A stretch of DNA of 64,000 nt from Thiothrix nivea DSM 5205 (GTDB taxonomy: Bacteria > Pseudomonadota > Gammaproteobacteria > Thiotrichales > Thiotrichaceae): positions 3,376,001 to 3,440,000 of the forward strand of contig NZ_JH651384.1 of NCBI RefSeq assembly GCF_000260135.1, in the 5' to 3' direction. The stretch's first letter is position 1, and each line of letters opens with the position of its first letter. Below the pieces are notes generated by a model. It was not told the origin of the DNA and ran no database searches. It worked only from the letters and a program-made list of their open reading frames with translations. Position numbers and translations under genes: made by a program. Below, piece by piece: positions 61,064-64,000 of the stretch.

Positions 61064-61699
61064 TCAATTGCCACATTCAGCGGCGATCATTTCCGTTTTG
61101 TAAGTCTGGTAAAGCGGGCTGCTGGCTGTATAGGGCCAGGTCGGCCAGTCGGTTCCGCCTGCGTGCACCATGCTGCCGCTCAGGTTGGATTGGGAGGGCA
61201 GGTTGTCAAACTTCAGCCAGACGCGGAAATGACCTGCACGGTGGGTGGCCTCCGCTGTTTTGATGACGGCAATCAGCGCCAGTTTGGCGAGGTCTTTGGT
61301 TTTTTGCCGCCCCTCCACCGTATTGCCATTGAGGGCGTTGAACGGCCCCATATCCATCGTGAAGGAATAGTCGTAGACGCCGCTGTTGGTGTAGCGGTCG
61401 AAATTGTAGGTGTGCGGGATGGTGGTGCTGCCATTCACCAGCAGGTTGATATTGATGTAGGGGCTGGTTCCGCCCAGGTTCTGTTGGAGGGTGCGGGTTT
61501 CCGAGAATACGCCTTCCAGCATACTGGCCAGCGGGATGCCGTATTCGGCCTGCATGATCTGCCGGTCAAGGCAGGTGGCTTCGTTCTGGAGGCGCTGGTA
61601 GGGGATGTAGAATTCGCCGTATTCGGATACGGTGGCGTGGGTGTTGAGGCTGGCGCTGGCGAGGAGGGCTGCCAGCAGGTATTTGGGGGTGCGGGTCAT
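61064..61699 (-). CDS. Secreted hypothetical protein
   Basis: 211 residues from ATG 61699 with AAGGAGG upstream (the frame is open to 61768). Signal peptide about 1-23 (SASLNTHATV). The mature part has two or three Cys (Cys in EATCLDRQ, AAECGN at the end) and a beta-rich centre. No family recognised. It converges on the SPOR gene, ending two bases away. Confidence 0.7.
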   Translation of the reverse strand: MTRTPKYLLAALLASASLNTHATVSEYGEFYIPYQRLQNEATCLDRQIMQAEYGIPLASMLEGVFSETRTLQQNLGGTSPYININLLVNGSTTIPHTYNFDRYTNSGVYDYSFTMDMGPFNALNGNTVEGRQKTKDLAKLALIAVIKTAEATHRAGHFRVWLKFDNLPSQSNLSGSMVHAGGTDWPTWPYTASSPLYQTYKTEMIAAECGN

Positions 61700-61931
61700 G
61701 GTGTGCCTCCTTATCCAAGGATTTTGCCCTTTTTTAAAGGGTAGCAGATTTTGTCTTTTTTCTTCCATGACTCAAGTCGTTGATCTGGCGGGCAGGCCAA
61801 ATTTGCTGAAGGTTATGATTATAAGACGGCGCGGGAACTGCGGCGGGGTGCTGGTTGATTGTTGTATATTATCCAGCTTGTGCGGGAACAATTTCGTGTT
61901 TACAAGTTATCATGAAGCGGGAGTTCACAAG

Positions 61932-62366
61932 ATGTTGCTGGAACATAATGACAGTGCGGTCATCAAGCACATGGAAATGTATCAGGGAATCATTACACGC
62001 ATGGCTGGCAACAGCGCTGCCTGCAAGCAGTGGGGGCTGCCTCTGGTTACGGCGTTTTTGGCCTATGTGGTCAAGGAGCAGACTGCCCCGTTGGTCTGGT
62101 TGGCGGTATTTGCGGTTTTCATTTTTTATGCCCTGGATGCTTACTACCTGATGCTGGAAAACCGTTTCAGGGAGGCATTCAATGCGAGTGCGAAGAAGAT
62201 TGCGGATGGCGAGTTTGCCCGTAGTGACCTGTTTGTTTTGAAACCACAAGGCTCAGTAGCAAGATTTTTATTGAAGGCGTTCACTTCACCTGCGACATGG
62301 CCGGTCTATATGGGGATGTTGTTGTTGCTGGTGGTGGCTTACAAATTGGCGGGTGGGGAAATTTGA
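61932..62366 (+). CDS. Two-transmembrane small protein of a TIR-associated cassette
   Basis: 144 residues from ATG 61932; the longer frame is rejected. An N-terminal helix (SAVIKHMEMYQGIITRMAGN) is followed by two adjacent transmembrane helices (about 36-75), ALDAYYLMLENRFREAFN, and a C-terminal hydrophobic segment (about 115-140). It resembles a family of small 2-TM proteins of unknown function found in bacterial conflict loci. Its end abuts or overlaps the TIR gene, implying one operon. Confidence 0.75.
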   Translation: MLLEHNDSAVIKHMEMYQGIITRMAGNSAACKQWGLPLVTAFLAYVVKEQTAPLVWLAVFAVFIFYALDAYYLMLENRFREAFNASAKKIADGEFARSDLFVLKPQGSVARFLLKAFTSPATWPVYMGMLLLLVVAYKLAGGEI

Positions 62367-63810
62367 GGTGTCTGCTGCGGTGTTCGGGGCGACGGCGTAT
62401 ATTTCCTACGCACGGGCAGATGAACGACGGGTGCAGGTTGTTAGCCAGCTACATCAGGCATTTGCTAATGAATGGGTTCATCTGAAGGTTGATGCAAACG
62501 AAGTGCAGCCGCGTGAGTCTTTTGAGGATTTCATCAATGAAATTGGCAAGGCTGACTGTGTTGTTGTCGTATTCAGCGAGAGCTACCTGCGCTCATTCTA
62601 TTGCATGTTGGAATTGACCCGAATCCTGCGGCACGGCAACGCAGTCCAGCGGGTTTATCCGGTATTTGCAGAAGACGGTTTCCGCCTGGATGGAGTGCGT
62701 CAACACTGGAAAAACTACTGGCAGGACAAGTTTGATCATTGGCATAACCAGTCCAATGATGAGCCTGATGAAGTAGTTGATGCTTTCGGTTCTGTTGATG
62801 AGTGCAATGAAATTCTGGCTAACCTCGATAGTGTTTTTGAGCATTTTGCCAGATGTTTGGCAGGACAGGTTCCTGCGTGTAATGCCGAGGTTATTGGCTG
62901 GGTTAAGCAGATATATTTCAGGCGTATAGAAGAAAACCCGGTTTTCCAGAGAAGCATCCGGTTTTTACGGAGTTGTCACGATAAAGTCCGCATGACCCTG
63001 AACGTTGTGCTTGATGAGCATCTGGATGAAACACAGGGGCAGAGTGGCGAATTGTCCGGGAAACCTGAAAAAATTGTTCCGTTTTTGGTGCAACTGCCTA
63101 TTCCTGAATTATTGAATATCTTCAACCAGGCACAGGAATTCATTGCAGGGCAGGATGCTGGTTCTTCAGCAAAGCGGTATCTTCAAGAACTCTCTCAGCT
63201 ATTGCAATATCTGGTGCCACTGTTATTCCAGCCAGAAGCAGTGAAAAATCTGCAACACCGTCGTACAAAGGGTGGAAGTGGCATTGTTGTGATCCCTTGT
63301 GCCTCCGAGGTGTCGGCAGAGATTCTCATGGCTGGTGTTGACAGACGTGCGACAGACTTTGGTTGTAACCAGCTTGACTCAGGGCAGATGATGCTTTGTC
63401 CTGGGAAATATTGCCTGCCACTCCCGCCGGAGTCGGGTATCGCAGGCGTGTCGGAAACGCTGAAGGATGTCGATACGGATTTGGCTCAACGAATGGGGCT
63501 GGATGCCGTCGATGAAGATTTGTTTGAACGGTTCGTCAAACAGGATGGTGTGGAACCAAAGGAACGCTACTTGCTGGTTAAGGACGAGCTTGAGTTTCTA
63601 CGAGATGATGGTCAACCCGGTTATTACTGGATACTGAATTCTGATGGCGGCGGCGGTTCTCAACGTTGGTCTGCATTAGCTGATGAACTCTCCAAACGTT
63701 ACCCTGAAATATTGTTACTGAGTCTGGATAGCAAGCAATTACGGGAGGAAAGGAGATTTTTCCGTATGCTGCATAAAGTTGTTCCGCGCCACTTAAGCAT
63801 TGAAGGCTAG
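62353..63810 (+). CDS. TIR-domain protein with uncharacterised C-terminal region
   Basis: 485 residues from GTG 62353; GTG 62368, just after the upstream stop, is equally possible. The TIR domain (about 12-150) has TAYISYARADERR, then SESYLRSFYCMLELTRIL with the putative catalytic Glu (E87), so NAD+ cleavage is plausible. A helical middle (about 170-300) and an unknown C-terminal domain follow. Composition is lower in GC than neighbours (26 of 60 in 62761-62820). It is followed three bases later by a MoxR-like ATPase gene. Confidence 0.85.
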   Translation: MGKFEVSAAVFGATAYISYARADERRVQVVSQLHQAFANEWVHLKVDANEVQPRESFEDFINEIGKADCVVVVFSESYLRSFYCMLELTRILRHGNAVQRVYPVFAEDGFRLDGVRQHWKNYWQDKFDHWHNQSNDEPDEVVDAFGSVDECNEILANLDSVFEHFARCLAGQVPACNAEVIGWVKQIYFRRIEENPVFQRSIRFLRSCHDKVRMTLNVVLDEHLDETQGQSGELSGKPEKIVPFLVQLPIPELLNIFNQAQEFIAGQDAGSSAKRYLQELSQLLQYLVPLLFQPEAVKNLQHRRTKGGSGIVVIPCASEVSAEILMAGVDRRATDFGCNQLDSGQMMLCPGKYCLPLPPESGIAGVSETLKDVDTDLAQRMGLDAVDEDLFERFVKQDGVEPKERYLLVKDELEFLRDDGQPGYYWILNSDGGGGSQRWSALADELSKRYPEILLLSLDSKQLREERRFFRMLHKVVPRHLSIEG

Positions 63811-63813
63811 GTT

Positions 63814-64000
63814 ATGAGTAAACAAAGATTTATTTTACAGGACTGCTCGGCCATTGAAATCACCAATGATGTTGGTGATTGTTCGCAGCACTTATTGGGT
63901 GCGGAAGAGCGTGACGCCATCAATGCTGCGTTGGCAATCAATCGCCCATTACTGATTTGGGGGGAGCCAGGGATTGGGAAAAGTCAGTTAGCCAGAGCAG
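63814..64000 (+). CDS. MoxR-like AAA ATPase (partial, runs off the window)
   Basis: The first 62 codons from ATG 63814 are visible. LLGAEERDAINAALAINRPL and Walker A GEPGIGKSQLARA are typical of MoxR-type AAA+ ATPases. It forms an operon with the 2-TM and TIR genes. In known systems such ATPases pair with vWA or VMAP proteins that would lie beyond the window. Confidence 0.8.
   Translation, partial: MSKQRFILQDCSAIEITNDVGDCSQHLLGAEERDAINAALAINRPLLIWGEPGIGKSQLARA

Overview
This 64 kb window looks like chromosomal DNA of a gammaproteobacterium. The evidence is a complete dcw cell-division cluster in gammaproteobacterial order (mraZ to ftsZ, then lpxC), the lpxC-dciA-M23 peptidase-secA-argJ-Nudix block, a meso-DAP-type MurE, and mpl next to ubiX. 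Most genes are GC-rich. A filamentous sulfur bacterium of the Thiotrichales (Thiothrix-like) would fit, but that is a guess from gene style and not a demonstrated placement.

Left edge (1-4.2 kb), accessory. A secreted caspase-like protein carries two nearly identical CpoB/YbgF-type TPR modules. It abuts a 5'-truncated HRDC gene, an intact diversity-generating-retroelement (DGR) type reverse transcriptase, and a non-coding template repeat whose open frame reads like the C-terminus of an FGE-sulfatase (C-type lectin fold) target and is packed with AAC codons. No matching variable repeat is present in the window. Base composition switches inside the caspase gene and again just after it, so the original target gene may have been partly replaced or deleted. 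An Uma2-family nuclease gene follows.

4.2-13.3 kb, housekeeping and stress: clpB behind a good sigma-32 promoter, a GlsB-type membrane protein, TerC, a phytase-like secreted protein, a DegS/DegP-type protease, thiC behind a TPP riboswitch, and a universal stress protein. RNase P RNA lies at 13.7-14.0 kb.

14.2-32.2 kb, the dcw operon: one strong promoter overlapping MraZ-type repeats, then mraZ-rsmH-ftsL-ftsI-murE-murF-mraY-murD-ftsW-murG-murC-ddl-ftsQ-ftsA-ftsZ, a perfect 12-bp hairpin, and lpxC. murB is not in the cluster. 32.2-45.6 kb holds dciA, an M23 peptidase, secA with a hairpin leader, argJ, a Nudix-ThiE fusion, a small DUF465 protein, a DEAD-box-like protein with most helicase motifs degraded, radA, a CorC-type CBS protein, a YpjD/CcsA-like protein, and ffh.

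45.8-49.1 kb is an insertion between ffh and the rpsP-rimM-trmD-rplS operon. It contains two paralogous small lipoproteins sharing a C-terminal box and two secreted NlpC/P60-like proteins. 51-61 kb holds a GGDEF-EAL protein, mpl, ubiX, a thioredoxin, a YdjM-like hydrolase, aroC, an MFS transporter, birA, coaX and a SPOR protein.

Right edge (61.9-64 kb): a lower-GC cassette of a two-TM protein, a TIR-domain protein and the start of a MoxR-like AAA ATPase. It resembles a conflict/defence operon and is cut off by the window end. No tRNA, CRISPR array or insertion sequence was recognised.
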